DNA of 64,000 nt from Brassica napus. Its lineage: Eukaryota > Streptophyta > Magnoliopsida > Brassicales > Brassicaceae. Location: assembly GCF_020379485.1 (NCBI RefSeq), contig NC_063446.1:17309525-17373524 (forward strand), written 5' to 3'. The position numbers were made by a program, and so were the translations under genes. The stretch's first letter is position 1; every line of letters starts with the position of its first letter. The notes beneath the pieces are model-generated. The model worked only from the letters and a program-made list of their open reading frames with translations, made no database searches and was not told the DNA's origin. Of this stretch, positions 12,537-24,613 are shown in pieces.

Positions 12537-13169
12537 AAAATTCTATACAAATACATCAACTAAATTTTTTTAAGTTTTTTAATACTCCACGTCTTTAGCT
12601 ATTCGATTTAATACTCAAACTATTTTTTTTTTCTCAATTTAATATATTTCCTTTTAAAATTGTTACCATTTTAATATTAAAACTATGTTTATTTTAATCA
12701 AAAATATTTATAAGTGTTAAATTTTAAAATATCTCTAAAATTAAAAAAACAATCTTTAAAATGTCAAATTTTATATTAATAATAGAAGTATCTAAATTTT
12801 GGATAAAAATTAAAATTTTGAAAATTTATTTTTAATTTACTCTTATACTTCATGAAAAAAACTAAATTTGAAATTTAAACTAAAACTAAAGCTAATATTA
12901 TATTTTTTAAAGACTACCGACACTTTAATTACGTTTATTCCTAAAAAATAAAAGAAAATTTGGATTCTAAGATTTGTTTTTGAATTTTAGAGATTTTAAA
13001 AAAAAAATTGAAACGTAATATTTTTAGATTAAAAATCATAGTTTGATTTTGCTTATTTTAATAAGTGTATTAAATGAGTAAAATAATTAGTTTTGATATT
13101 AAGTCAGGTAGGAAAAAATTGAGTACTAAAAGCTTAATGAAATTTAGTTGGAGTATTTTTATGAATTTT
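12537..13169. mobile_element. MITE-like TIR element of about 0.63 kb
   Basis: The left end reads AAAATTCTATACAAATAC then ATCAACTAAATTT; the right end is its inverted counterpart (reverse complement AAAATTCATAAAAATAC then TCCAACTAAATTT). No coding capacity. It is nested in the Helitron-like element. Confidence 0.5.
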
Positions 13170-13786
13170 ATTCAAATTTTATTACTTGTACTTAAAGAGA
13201 AAACATGGAATATTTGTAGATAGGATGGTTGGTGCATGGTATGTAGTCTAGGTCTAGCAATAACTTAGTGATGTAAATGCAAGAATTAACATACAGTTAT
13301 CTCTACAGAGATATAAGTATTTAATAGGATTTCTAAAAGTGAATTTATAAATATTTTTTAAACTATACATTCAACGAGATCAAGATACCCTTGAGTTATT
13401 GTACTAGTCTCACACATCATAAAATCGAATACAAAACCTTAGAACCTCTAATTTTTACTTTTTGTGTTTTCACTTATTTTAGAAAGTTATGAAACCACAT
13501 TTATGCTTAGAATACAACTCTGAGTGATAACCCTAATACATAGGTTATTCTAGGTTGTTCAATCATAGATCACAAACTGTTAAGTCAAGGAATTTTTTGA
13601 TCTGGTTCAGAGTGATTGATTGTTCATATTCAATCACGAGTTGTTGGGGTTGTTTGAATTCTCTGACAATTCTTTTTCTGATCATCTCACTTGAATCGAT
13701 TCAAACCTGCAATGAAACTGATTTGTTTTAAACACTAAGTGTTTGTTTATGTAGAACTTAGTTACTGTCTTTTTTTTTCCTGTGTC

Positions 13787-15152
13787 TCAGGTAACCATGG
13801 CAGGAGAACATGAAGAAAGAATCATCACTGCTAATAAACTGTTGCTTGAAACAATGACTGTCAGAATGAAAAAATGATGGATTCCATATTTTATTCCTCT
13901 CGCCAAGAGATAGATTAATCCATGAATCAAAGGCAGAGGAAATCGAGATAAGAAGACCCTTGTTTGAGACAGAGCAGTTCTGTTATTAGCAATGAAACTC
14001 CTCAACAAAGAAGGTTTGAACGAGACAAGTGGAACACTGAACGAGACAAACAATTTGAGAAAAAAACTATATTATTCACCCTCGGTTCATAAACAATTTG
14101 ACATTAGGAGATCATGTCCGACCAGTGAATTTGGTTCATCTAGCAAGACACCAACTGTTTCAGAAAGGAGAAGACAATCTCTAAACCGGCTATGGATGTT
14201 GGACAATTCTGTGATAAAATAAAGAAATAGTTTTCACAAGTGTTTAAAGATTGGGAGGAACAAATCAGAAATACCAGAGCAACACGTCCATCCTTAGGAG
14301 TACCAAACCAAGAGCCACTCACTGCCATCTAAGAATACAAAATCGCAGAACCGGAATCAGCACGCCTATCCAAGTGGATCAACCCGAAGTACCAATTACT
14401 ATCATTCAGAAAGAAAAGCAACACCTTATAGACGTCCTGGTTACTTTAAAACAAGACATGGTACAGGAGGAGACACCCAAGGAACTACAAACAATTTGTG
14501 GAGTGAAGCATCTAACTGTCTTTGATCCATGTAATTTCCAAAAGACATTCTCGGGTACTTTTCTGATCGATCCTTTTGTTTGGAAACAAAGTAAGGAGCA
14601 GTGAAGCTGTTGAGGCATGAAAAAGGTGTGAAACATGTGATAATTGATCCTGGAGGAAATGTCTGGAATCACAGAATCAAGATCAAATTGATTGAAAAGA
14701 ATAGAGCAGTAGAAACATTTGATTTTTGGAGATCTCTCATTTTCTGAAGATAAGGTGTTGCACATCTCATCTCAGCAAGTGTTTCTTTATGAAACCAATT
14801 GTATAATGTTACTGAGTACGTCCTGAGAAATGTAGCCAATTTTCCAAAACATATCAATTTTGGTCGATCCCGAGAAATGTTTATATCTGAGTTGGTTGAA
14901 AGGTTGCATACTATTTGAGGAAACATGGAGAATATATCAAGTCTACTACTCACCCATGGTGAACACTATGTTCAAGCCAAGGTCAGTTGGGGTCGTATAT
15001 ATTTGGAAGGTGGTCGAAACACTTACATTATCAACCATATGGAGCTATGGAAACCACCAGATTTGCATCAGTTCATGCGCAGAGATCATAAAACCATGAG
15101 TGTAATTGAAAATTTCACCAGAGGAAATTTAGTATTGATTAAAGGAACATGA
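13787..15152 (+). pseudogene. Degenerate reading frames of probable transposon or captured-gene origin
   Basis: GC content rises relative to the surroundings, and several short frames follow each other in different phases (13992-14222, 14251-14604, about 14600-14745, 14860-15152) with pieces such as KGVKHVIIDPGGNVW and LEGGRNTYIINHMELW. I cannot name the family. The frame changes show decay. It may be a retroelement remnant or cargo of the Helitron-like element. Confidence 0.3.
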
Positions 15153-15677
15153 TAAGAACTCATGCTTTCATCTCAAATCAAGGAAAACCCGCTAAATAAA
15201 ATCAGTTTTCAGCAAACTCCAAAGCATCGAAGTAAATATCTACACTCCAAGAAACCTATTAAGCCTAACTTGCTTTCTTTGGCTACATGTCAAACTCTTT
15301 TGAGGACTCCACTTTTCTAAAAGAAGGATTATAATGATGATCAGAGTACCAACAATGAATCTCTGGTTGAATTGGAGTCGGAGCAAGCAAACCTCGTAAG
15401 CTGTCTAGCAGCCAACTTTGACCTAGGATAATTATATACCATAAAATAGATAAAAATGATTGTTTAGATTTACATACCATAAAATAATTGTAAATAAACA
15501 AAAGTAATTGCATTGACTTATTTGCTTGCACCAATTTAATTATATATATAATAGTTGGTTACTCAATTATTCAATATATATTTATTTTATTTATAATATA
15601 TATAAGAATGTAAAAATAATATATATATATATATATATATAACGTCCATTTCGCGCAAAGCGCGGTTTTTAAACTAG

Positions 15678-17276
15678 TTGGATTAGTAAAAAAAATATTA
15701 AGGCAACAGACAAAGATGGCTAAAATAAATATTCTGAATCATAATTTTTTTTGGTTTCATTTGTACCTACGTGTGTTAAAAATATTTTACATCAAAACTA
15801 TGTATGTTCACAATATGATTAATACACACATGTTGATGGTAAAAATAAAAATAAAATCAATAAATTGTGAGAGAATAATAATAAGAAATAAATAAATTTA
15901 TAAAATCACTGAAATACCTTACTATTTTTAAATTGTTTCTTTCTACCCATACCATAATACCTACTGAAAAAATAATTATGAGAAAAATGACACAAAAAAT
16001 TATTATGAATATAAGAAAAGAAAATCATAAATTTCTTACCACTAATAACTTAATACCATATATTTATAAATATATTTGGCATTATTGTCGACAAAATAAA
16101 ATTTTCATATAATTGTGATAATTTATTTTCTCTCTAACTTAAAATTTTACAAATGTATTACTAAGACATAAAATATTATATTTATCTTAATATTGCTACT
16201 ACATTACTGTCCAAATTCAAACTATCTAATATTTGTCTAAAAAATAAAATTTACGTATACAAATTTTTTATTTTTTAAATTTAATTAAAAAAAGATTCTA
16301 TTATATTTAACTAAGATATAAGATTTTCGGTAGAAAGTGAAAATGGAACAATTAGAAGATAAATATTTAATATGTGGTTTTGATTAAGGCTGTAAAAATT
16401 GTTCCGGTGATCTTTCTATCATTAAATGTCTAACTGGTGACCATTATAGAAATATTAGGGATGAGTAGGGAAAAAATGTTAGAGAAACCAAAAAGAAGAT
16501 TATTTCTTATCACTTTTAAGACATCTTATATGATGATTCTGGTGATGAAATTTATCACGATTCTGGTTTTTATCCATCGATTCATTTATGGTAGTTTTCT
16601 ATTATTCTATTTTTCATGAAGAATGCGCGAAATCTGGGTCCGGTGGTGGTGAGTGTTCATCGTAATATGGATATTCATGTTCTGCGTTCTTTTCAAACAT
16701 CACTTACGGCATGTCCGGAGCATTACCACTCAGTACATAATTTTGTATTTACCAACCGAAACTCTGTTACATGGCTGTTTTAGTGAATTCTGATCTCGGT
16801 GCCGGTGTAAGACAGTTTCCTGGCTGTTCCACTCTCACATTTTTCATCTCCGTGGTGAAAATATCTCACTGCGATGTCAGTTTAACAAGATATGTCAAAT
16901 TTTGATTGGAGTATTGCTTGTTTATCGCTGTAAATGGTGTTTGGGTATAAATATTTGGGATCCAGGAAAACTATCAGAATTGTTAAAGACAACACATTTT
17001 TTTTTTTTGGTAAAAAGACAACACATGTTGAGATCATGAGTAGAAGATCAAGCTCATAAACAAATGAAGCTTTTAAATTATATATTTCGGATACAATATA
17101 TTTGATATCAATGTAATATCTGGACTATTGTTGAAACCATAGAAACCACCATGGAAAAAAACGTCATTCTGGAATGGAAGATGTGTTCTCTTTGTTGTAA
17201 GGCGATACTCTCTTTTGATCGTTGCAAGTTGGTCATCCCAGTTTTTTATTTTTCACTACTAGAGAATACATATATA
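15678..17276. other. Intergenic, no supported gene
   Basis: AT-rich to about 16400; a higher-GC patch at 16600-16900 contains no recognisable protein. A T run near 16990 and a 60-codon frame at 16437-16619 are not supported as genes. Confidence 0.4.
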
Positions 17277-17820
17277 CAGTACAACATCTATAAATTAATA
17301 ATTTTTATAAATTAATAAATTTCACCCGTTTCAATTCGAGCCGATTCAAAATTTGACACAAATTGATAAAATAATAAGATAATATTTTTTTTAAAAAAAT
17401 CTATGTAAATATATGGTCCCATTAAAATGATAAATTAATAATTTATATGTATACATATTTTATATAAGTAAGACCTATTATTATATTGTTTGTTTTATAT
17501 TCACAAATGAATTATTTTTATATTTTTTTAACATTTAATAGATTTTTGATGAGATTTAGTAATGTTATATCTAAAACCAAATTTAAATTATATGCAATAT
17601 CTTATTATATACATCAAATAATATAATAAAATTTATATAAATGTCAAATTTTAAAAAATAAAATTTATTGTCTATGCACTAAAATCAAATATTTTTCTTA
17701 TCTTAAAATAAATATATCTTAAAATAAAAAATCTAAATCAGAAAATTTTGTAAATTAATATTTTTATAAATTAATAAATTTCAAAGTATCAATATTATTA
17801 ATTTAATTAGAGGTTTTAAA
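17277..17820. mobile_element. Emigrant-like (pogo/mariner) MITE upstream of CSN2
   Basis: The left end CAGTACAACATCTATAAATT closely matches the TIR I remember for Arabidopsis Emigrant/Lemi1 (CAGTAAAACCTCTATAAATT). The right end (TATTAATTTAATTAGAGG then TTTTA, about 17797-17818) is its inverted counterpart, and TA flanks the left end. It is about 540 bp with no ORF. It ends about 220 bp before the CSN2 start codon, so it abuts or lies in the promoter. Confidence 0.6.
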
Positions 17821-18038
17821 TTTATTCATTTATTGTCATAAAAAAATCTCAAAAGAGGTATAAACGGAGGAGAAGTCGGGCCCAATAACAAAAATCCTAA
17901 ACCACACCGTCTTGTTCCAGAAAAACCCTTTTGCCCTACTTCTCCGATCGAAAATTCTACTCTGCTTAGCCTTCGATGTCTGTCCGTGACTAGCTTAATC
18001 TTCGAATCCCGTGTTGGTTTCTTCTTCATCTGGTCGTC

Positions 18039-20065
18039 ATGGCTTCAGGTCTTGTTTTTGTTTACTTTTTTTTCTTACAATCTTCGACTGTGAACCGTTC
18101 AGGGTTCGGGGAGTTCCCAAAAATAAGAGTTAAGGTTTTAAAATTGATTTAGTCTTTTTTTTTTTTTGTAAAAATTGGTAGATGCTGATATGGAGGACTA
18201 TGGATTCGAGTATTCGGACGATGAACCGGAGGAACAAGACGTTGACATTGAGAACCAGTATTACACCGCCAAAGGTATGGTTGAGGATGAGCCCGAAGAT
18301 GCACTTTCTGAGTTTGCTAAGGTTGTTAAGATGGAACCAGACAAGGCCGAGTGGTAAGATCCCAAGAGAATACTACTCATTGTGTTGGCAAGAGTTGAAA
18401 TTGGGTCTATTTATTTTTGTCAGGGGTTTCAAAGCGCTTAAGCAGACCGTGAAGATTTACTATCGACTCGGTAAATACAAAGAGATGATGGATGCCTACA
18501 GAGAGATGCTTACATATATCAAGTCAGCAGTGACCAGGAACTACAGCGAGAAGTGTATAAACAATATCATGGATTTCGTCTCTGGATCTGCTAGCCAGAA
18601 CACTGGCCTGCTTCAAGAGTTTTACCAGACCACCTTGAAAGCCCTTGAAGAGGCCAAGAATGAGGTTTGGGAAACTGTTTTTTCCTTTTTTGTATATGCT
18701 ACTACCGTTTCTTGTTCTTATTTGTTTGGAGATTCTTTCGCAGCGACTCTGGTTCAAGACGAATCTAAAGCTCTGCAACATCTGGTTTGACATTGGTGAA
18801 TACAGACGGATGACTAAGGTATAAGCTTGGTTTAGTTTCATTATGCTTAATATGTACAATAACATCATATTTTATTGTTTGCCAGATCCTGAAGGAACTA
18901 CATAAATCTTGTCAAAAGGAAGATGGAACTGATGATCAGAAGAAAGGAAGTCAGCTGCTTGAGGTCTATGCGATTGAAATTCAGATCTACACTGAAACAA
19001 AGGACAACAAAAAGCTCAAGGTTTCGACTTCTTACCTTTTATTGTTGCATATACTCTTCTTGTCTTTTGTGACCAAGATTCATTTTGAATGAATGCAGCA
19101 ACTATACCAGAAAGCACTTGCTATCAAATCTGCTATACCTCATCCTAGGATCATGGGCATAATCCGTGAGTGTGGTGGCAAAATGCACATGGCAGAACGT
19201 CAGTGGGCAGAAGCCGCCACAGACTTCTTTGAGGCTTTCAAAAACTATGATGAAGCTGGCAACCAAAGGCGCATTCAGTGCTTAAAGTATGTCTCCTTAT
19301 TACCTTCTCCTCTCTTTATCCTTTCCTATCTCATATCCTGATTGTTACTATATATATATAATATGTGATGAACAAAGCAAAACAGTATTGTTTGGCTTTG
19401 CGAAGGTATCTTGTTCTTGCAAATATGCTGATGGAATCAGAAGTGAATCCATTTGACGGTCAAGAGGCGAAGCCGTAAGTCCATTCCCCTAAAGTTATTA
19501 TCATTATTTGTGAATCCCATTTGTTTCATATATAATTTGGCTGTATTCTACAGGTACAAAAACGACCCTGAGATCTTGGCAATGACGAATCTGATAGCAG
19601 CATATCAACGAAACGAAATTATAGAGTTTGAGAAAATACTTAAGGTAGTAAAGTTGAAGTACTATTATTCCTTCACTTATAGATAGAAGGGATCGTTACT
19701 CATGGAATGGTTTTGGAATGATGCAGAATAACCGGAGGACGATAATGGATGATCCATTCATCAGAAACTACATGGAAGATCTGCTGAAGAAGGTGAGAAC
19801 ACAGGTGTTGCTGAAGCTGATAAAGCCGTACACGAAGATCAAGATTCCGTTTATATCAAAGGAGCTGAACGTGCCGGAGAAGGACGTGACGGAGTTGCTG
19901 GTGTCGCTGATACTGGACAGCCGAATCGATGGTCACATTGATGAAATCAACCGTTACTTGCTGAGAGGTGACAGTGCTAATGGAAGGAAGCTTCACAAGG
20001 CGGTTGATAAATGGAACACACAACTCAAGTCGCTTTCTATGAGTATCACCAACCGAGTTTATTAA
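18039..20065 (+). CDS. CSN2: COP9 signalosome subunit 2 (9 coding exons, 439 aa)
   Basis: Subunit of the nuclear COP9 signalosome, which removes NEDD8/RUB from cullin-RING ligases (family knowledge; FUS12 in Arabidopsis). Exons read from splice sites and frame: 18039-18048, 18182-18353, 18424-18664, 18744-18818, 18886-19020, 19099-19286, 19406-19474, 19554-19644, 19727-20065, giving 1320 nt including the stop and the 439 aa I recall for Arabidopsis. The first coding exon is only ATGGCTTCAG and encodes MAS plus one base. The protein has an acidic N-terminus ([20 protein letters not shown]), helical TPR-like repeats ([39 protein letters not shown]), and a C-terminal PCI/winged-helix domain (about residues 290-420; [40 protein letters not shown]). 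No disruption is seen. An Emigrant-like MITE lies just upstream. Confidence 0.97.
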
Positions 20066-20549
20066 ATTTCCCTCCACCTCTCTTTTGGATAGTCGTCGCG
20101 GTTTAACCTTTTCTGGTTTGATGTATTATTTTGTACTTAGCTGGATTTGACTGATGAGTTACTATGTTATTCTTAAAATTCAGTTTTCCTAAATCTTACT
20201 CTTGTTAGAAACTTATAACCCTCGAGTGGCTGCTATAAAACAGCGGATTCTCTATCTGAATATTAATGATCAGTCCGCTATTTGGAAAGAAGTTGTGGAC
20301 TAAACTCTAGACAATAAAATAATCTACGAAATAATTACTGTCACGTCAGACTATTTGATTCATGAGTGGATTGCCACGACAGACTGTTTTGACTATGTTT
20401 ACCATAATAGGTTACTTCATGTTCATGTATGTATAATATATTTTTTGGTGTATTAATTTGAGAATTCATGTGTATGTTTTTATAGGACTGTTGGGTTGTG
20501 TTGATGTATGAATTAACTGTTTTCCTTACATTGTAGTGTGTGGATCAAG
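20066..20549. other. CSN2 3' flank
   Basis: 3' UTR of CSN2 and intergenic DNA. A short foldback-like pair (CAGCGGATTC near 20243 and CAGTCCGCT near 20271) is visible but too short to classify. Confidence 0.4.
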
Positions 20550-21069
20550 GTTTGTTTTCTCTTGAGACAAGGTTTGATCAACTTCGAGGTTATGAGAACA
20601 CTTTTAGTTCTAATTCGACTTCAAAAAATTAAAACTAGCCAAAGATGATAAGTTAGATGGTTTCTTGTGCTAATTTTGAAGTTTTCTGAAACATGATAAC
20701 TATTCTGATATTGATAGTAATAATTTTTCTTTTTGGAACTAAAGCTTTTGAAAGGGAGTTTACTCTTGAAGGTATTAAGAAGACTGATAACATATTGGAT
20801 TTTGTTTTGAAAAAGAGAGGAAGTTGTTAGCCAAACGTATGGTTAACATATTGTATAATGATGACAATTCTTTTTTTTTTCGTTGCTGCAGCAGAAAGAA
20901 GTTTTTCAGAGGTGAAACTTATAAATTTTTATCTATGATCGAGTACGAGAGACTTAATGGATTGTCAATGTTATCGATCGAAAGGAATATTGCTGAAAAG
21001 CTTAATTATAAAAACTTGATGAATGAGTTTGCGGGAAGAAAATCAAGAAAGATCATATTTCAGCAATAA
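20550..21069 (+). pseudogene. hAT-family transposase remnant (C-terminal dimerisation region)
   Basis: The last frame (about 20880-21069) reads SRKKFFRGETYKFLSMIEYERLNGLSMLSIERNIAEKLNYKNLMNEFAGRK in part, matching the C-terminal hAT dimerisation region of TTF/MYM-type plant transposases, in which '(A)ERSFSKLKLIK.YLRS.M..ERLNGLA.LSIE' is usual. A piece about 300 bp upstream (RFDQLRGYENTF, about 20568-20605) fits a more N-terminal part of the same protein. Stops and frame changes lie between them. Only the 3' end of the gene remains. Confidence 0.6.
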
Positions 21070-21281
21070 TGTAATGCTGTTTGATGTTTTAAAATGATTT
21101 TGCTTAACACTTCTCTTTTTATTTATTTTAAAACAGTTAATATGAAAATTTACGAACCAGTCGTTTTTTTCCTTCGCTTCTAGCTACTAAAATGTCAAAA
21201 CCGGCTCTTAGTATGTGTAAAATACATAAACTATGAATGCTTAGCTCATATCTGTTTAGTTGAATAATAACTAAGTTCGAT

Positions 21282-22490
21282 TTACCTTAAGATATTCAGA
21301 CACTCTATAATTGGTAATCCCCAAAAAAGTACCAACCTATTGCATACATTCACCTCTTCCGATTCACACAAGTGGACGTTTTCTTCCGGTGTTAATATCA
21401 CATCTTCTCCAACTTTTTCTGGCTCTTCATGACAAAACTGTTTTCTTTTACTAGGACGTTTTGCACCATCCATTTTCTTCTCTTCATCTTTATTCTCAGT
21501 CTTTCTTTTGCTCTCACTGCCACTTTTACACTCATTCTTATTTGTAGCCCTAGGCGTTCGGGTACCCGTTGGCATTCGGATCGGGTATTTCGGGTTTTTG
21601 GATTTTCGGGTTTACGCTTCTAGGTCCCATACTAAAATTTTATTAGTACGGATCGGGTTCGGATAATAACACTTCGGGTTCGGTTCAAAATTGTATTGCA
21701 TCATAAAACCCATAAAATAATCATATATCTTTTGGATTCGGGTTATATCGGTTCGGTTCGGATATAACCAAAGTAAAAAATAAAATTTTTGAAGTAAAAC
21801 ATAAAGAACATCATCTAAATTAAATAAAAATTAATCTATCACATATAAAATTGATAAAATAACAATAAAATGTTAAATCAAGCATGAAATAAAACATCAT
21901 TTGTAAACAATATGTATTGTCTTATAGAGAGTAGACTTTTTATTTCAATGAGCAAATTATAAAATATTTATTGATAACTAATTGTGTACTTAAAGCATTT
22001 ATTAGAATTTTAATATTTATTATATATATAATATTACCAGAAATATTGAATTTAATAATTGGAATACTTATATATATTTCAAAATATTTATATTGACTAT
22101 TAATTTTGGATTTTTCGGGTTACCCGTTCGGGTTCGGTTAATAACACTTCGGGTTCGGATATTTTTTGTACCACCCTACAAGACCCGTTCGGGTATTTTT
22201 ACGTTTCGGGTCGGATAACGGGTCGGGTTCGGTTCGGATTTCGGGTTCCGGATTTTACGCCTAGGCCTACTTATTTGTGTTCTGATTCACATCCAATTTC
22301 TGTTCATCCTCATCAATGTTTATATTACCATCCTTCATATTTTCTACAGTTTCATCTTCTAAAACATCATCAAGTTTAGGAGTTTCAGTAAAATTGAATT
22401 GGCTTGAGATTTGTTAATGCTTCTTCTCTTTTCTTTTTTTCTTTCTTTTTCGGCACCTCCCATCTCTTTTCTAATTCTTTCATGATCCAT
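21282..22490 (-). pseudogene. Charged (Lys/Glu-rich) reading frame split by a MITE
   Basis: On the minus strand a Glu/Asp/Lys-rich frame runs from about 22400 to 22270 (LDDVLEDETVENMKDGNINI, then DEDEQKLDVNQNTNK). It is broken by the MITE at 21545-22269 and resumes in the same frame from 21544 to 21282 (NECKSGSESKRKTENKDEEK), ending in a stop. Upstream, a lysine-rich piece (about 22480-22410) is separated by a stop or an intron. The low-complexity composition gives no family. It is interrupted and probably not expressed as a full protein. Confidence 0.45.
21545..22269. mobile_element. hAT-type MITE with 12-bp TIRs and 8-bp target duplication
   Basis: The ends read TAGCCCTAGGCG and (reverse complement of the right end) TAGGCCTAGGCG, one mismatch in 12. 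The flanking 8-bp duplication CTTATTTG lies at 21537-21544 and 22270-22277. The subterminal DNA is rich in TTCGGGT/ACCCGAA repeats, like a second copy at 30136-30739. It is 725 bp and non-coding. Confidence 0.8.
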
Positions 22491-22499
22491 CTTTCTGAA

Positions 22500-24613
22500 A
22501 CGATTAAAAAAGTAATTGGCTACGCAATGAATAAACACATATAAATAATCATGATTAGAGAAATCTATAGAAAATATGAAATCAAAAGAATTATACTACT
22601 ATATAATTGACTACTTTTTTTTATATCAGCCACACACATACATAGATATAATAAGGTGTTAACTTTTTTTTTTTAACATATAATGTGTCAACTCTTATAT
22701 ATATATGAATTGAAACAAAAAGAGTTAACAGGTGACAATAAGTTGTATTTTTAGATTTAATGATAAGGTGTTATCACCAAATTTATCTTCACACCACCTA
22801 TTAAATAGGACATAACTTATTAGAACAATAACAAAAAAAGTCATTGTATATAATATAGTGGACTATCCATTAATTTAATGTTTACAAATAAATTATTATT
22901 TTTATTTAAATAAAAGCTACAGAATTTCCTAATATTATTTGAAATAAATATATCAATTCATAACATTGAATAACAAATATTTGATTAAAAATTGTGTATC
23001 CTTCATCATTTTTTTATTTTATATTACTAAAATAAAGTAACCATCACAAAATTATATAATAAAAGTTAAGATTTTGTGTATATGTTATATTTTAAATAAT
23101 TATAAGTTACTAAAATTGTTAAAAGTCTCATGCTAATTTATTGTGACCAATGGTTTAGAAATTTTATTATTAAAAAATACAGTGATTTTAAAACTATATG
23201 AGTTGAAAGCCTTATTAAATAGATATCAAACTGAAATATACTATTTAACTATTTTTAATATCATTTAAATTTAATTATATACTGTATAAAAATCCACAAA
23301 AATTTTAATATCAAAATTTTAAAAATATATATCATATTCTAATTGATAAAATTGTCAATACTTTTACAATTTAAATTTGATCAAACCATAAAATTTAACA
23401 ATTCTTTTATAAATTTGTACAGAGTTATAAAAGTATGAAATAATAAAATTACCACGATTAATTAAGAAGAAGAGGAGATGACCATTCAGTTTACAATTTC
23501 AGAAAAAAAATCCATTTAAGTTACATGAATTAGGAAAATGGTGTCAATTAAGGATAGAGTTAAACAGGGTTAGTGGGAGTTAGATTTATATAAAGTGTAT
23601 TATTTTAAAAGTTGATATATTTGTTAAATTTAGAAAGAGTTGTAGAGAGTTTTTGTATATTGTGAAAATCTATTTAAATAAATTACTATAATAGTTTTAA
23701 GAATATAAGTGATTTATGTAGTATTCCCCAAATCTTGTTTCATGAATTAATTGATTAACAATAGATTTTAGTGAGAATGTAAGAATCTATTAATCAATAA
23801 CACTAGACTAGAAAATTCTAAAATCGTTACAAATATAATTCCCACTAACATCCCTTAGAGTGTCACCGCGACGGTAGTAAAAAAATGTTAGTAAGTTAGG
23901 TTAACCAAAATTTCCTTTTCGTTTACTTAATTAAACTTTATCGTAAACTGAAAATACATTTGTTGAAACTTGGAAGAATTTAAGGGCCGGTTCTGCAATT
24001 ACTTTTAAATTTTATAGGTGAAGAAGAGCCAGTAAAAAGATTAGTAATCTCTCTGAATTAACTGATAAGTAGATGATTGAACTGGTGAGTTTCTCACGGA
24101 GAACTCGTCTAGTAAAAAGCGTAGACAAAAATGTGCACAGGAACTACTACTTAGCACAAAAAGACAGCGAGGACCAATCAATCAAATTTTCTTTTCTCGG
24201 CAATCAAATGAGCAACTCTCTCGGTTGTGTACTCTGTTTTTCTTTTTAGATGTAAAATTTAATTAAACATGACAATTTATGGGGTTTTTTTCTTTGAACA
24301 AACATGACAATTTATGTGTATATATTTAGTTATATAAATTAAACTAATGTAGTTTGTGCCCTGTAACTTAGTGGTTTTTGTTAGTCCTCCCTCTCAATGA
24401 ATGCAAACCAGCATAATACATAACAGCATAAATTAATGCATTTCCTACCGCAGTTTACACGATTTTATTCATACCATAACATTTAATCATTCCAAACGTG
24501 ATTGTTTATTTCCAGTTATTAAATGATAGTGCTATTAGAAAAAGAAAAACTAATAACTTAAAGTAGCATTGAGTAACTGAACCATTTATTTGCAATACAT
24601 GAAAAGTCAAAGT
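22500..24613. other. AT-rich intergenic region
   Basis: No supported gene, RNA gene or clear transposon end in about 2.1 kb. A short duplication (AACATGACAATTTATG at about 24266 and 24301) is visible. The final part holds the cis-prenyltransferase 3' UTR. Confidence 0.4.

Larger units (their letters stand above)
11311..15677 (+). mobile_element. Helitron-like element (5' TC start and 3' hairpin-CTAG end)
   Basis: At 15652-15664 is the palindrome CGCGCAAAGCGCG, followed 9 bp later by CTAG (15674-15677) and a host T, the classic Helitron 3' terminus. At 11311 the motif TCTATTCTACTAAAATAGAA follows a host A, matching the TC-starting 5' ends of Brassicaceae Helitrons. Insertion between A and T fits. 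The interior (4.37 kb) is AT-rich, encodes no RepHel, and contains a TIR element (12537-13169) and worn reading frames at 13.8-15.15 kb. A second Helitron-end-like motif (ACCCGTGCTAG, near 12413) hints at nesting or a truncated second copy, so the pairing of these two ends is an inference. Confidence 0.6.

Noticed and set aside
15617..15640. AT dinucleotide run as a regulatory element or origin
   Set aside because: Ordinary microsatellite; nothing else supports a function.
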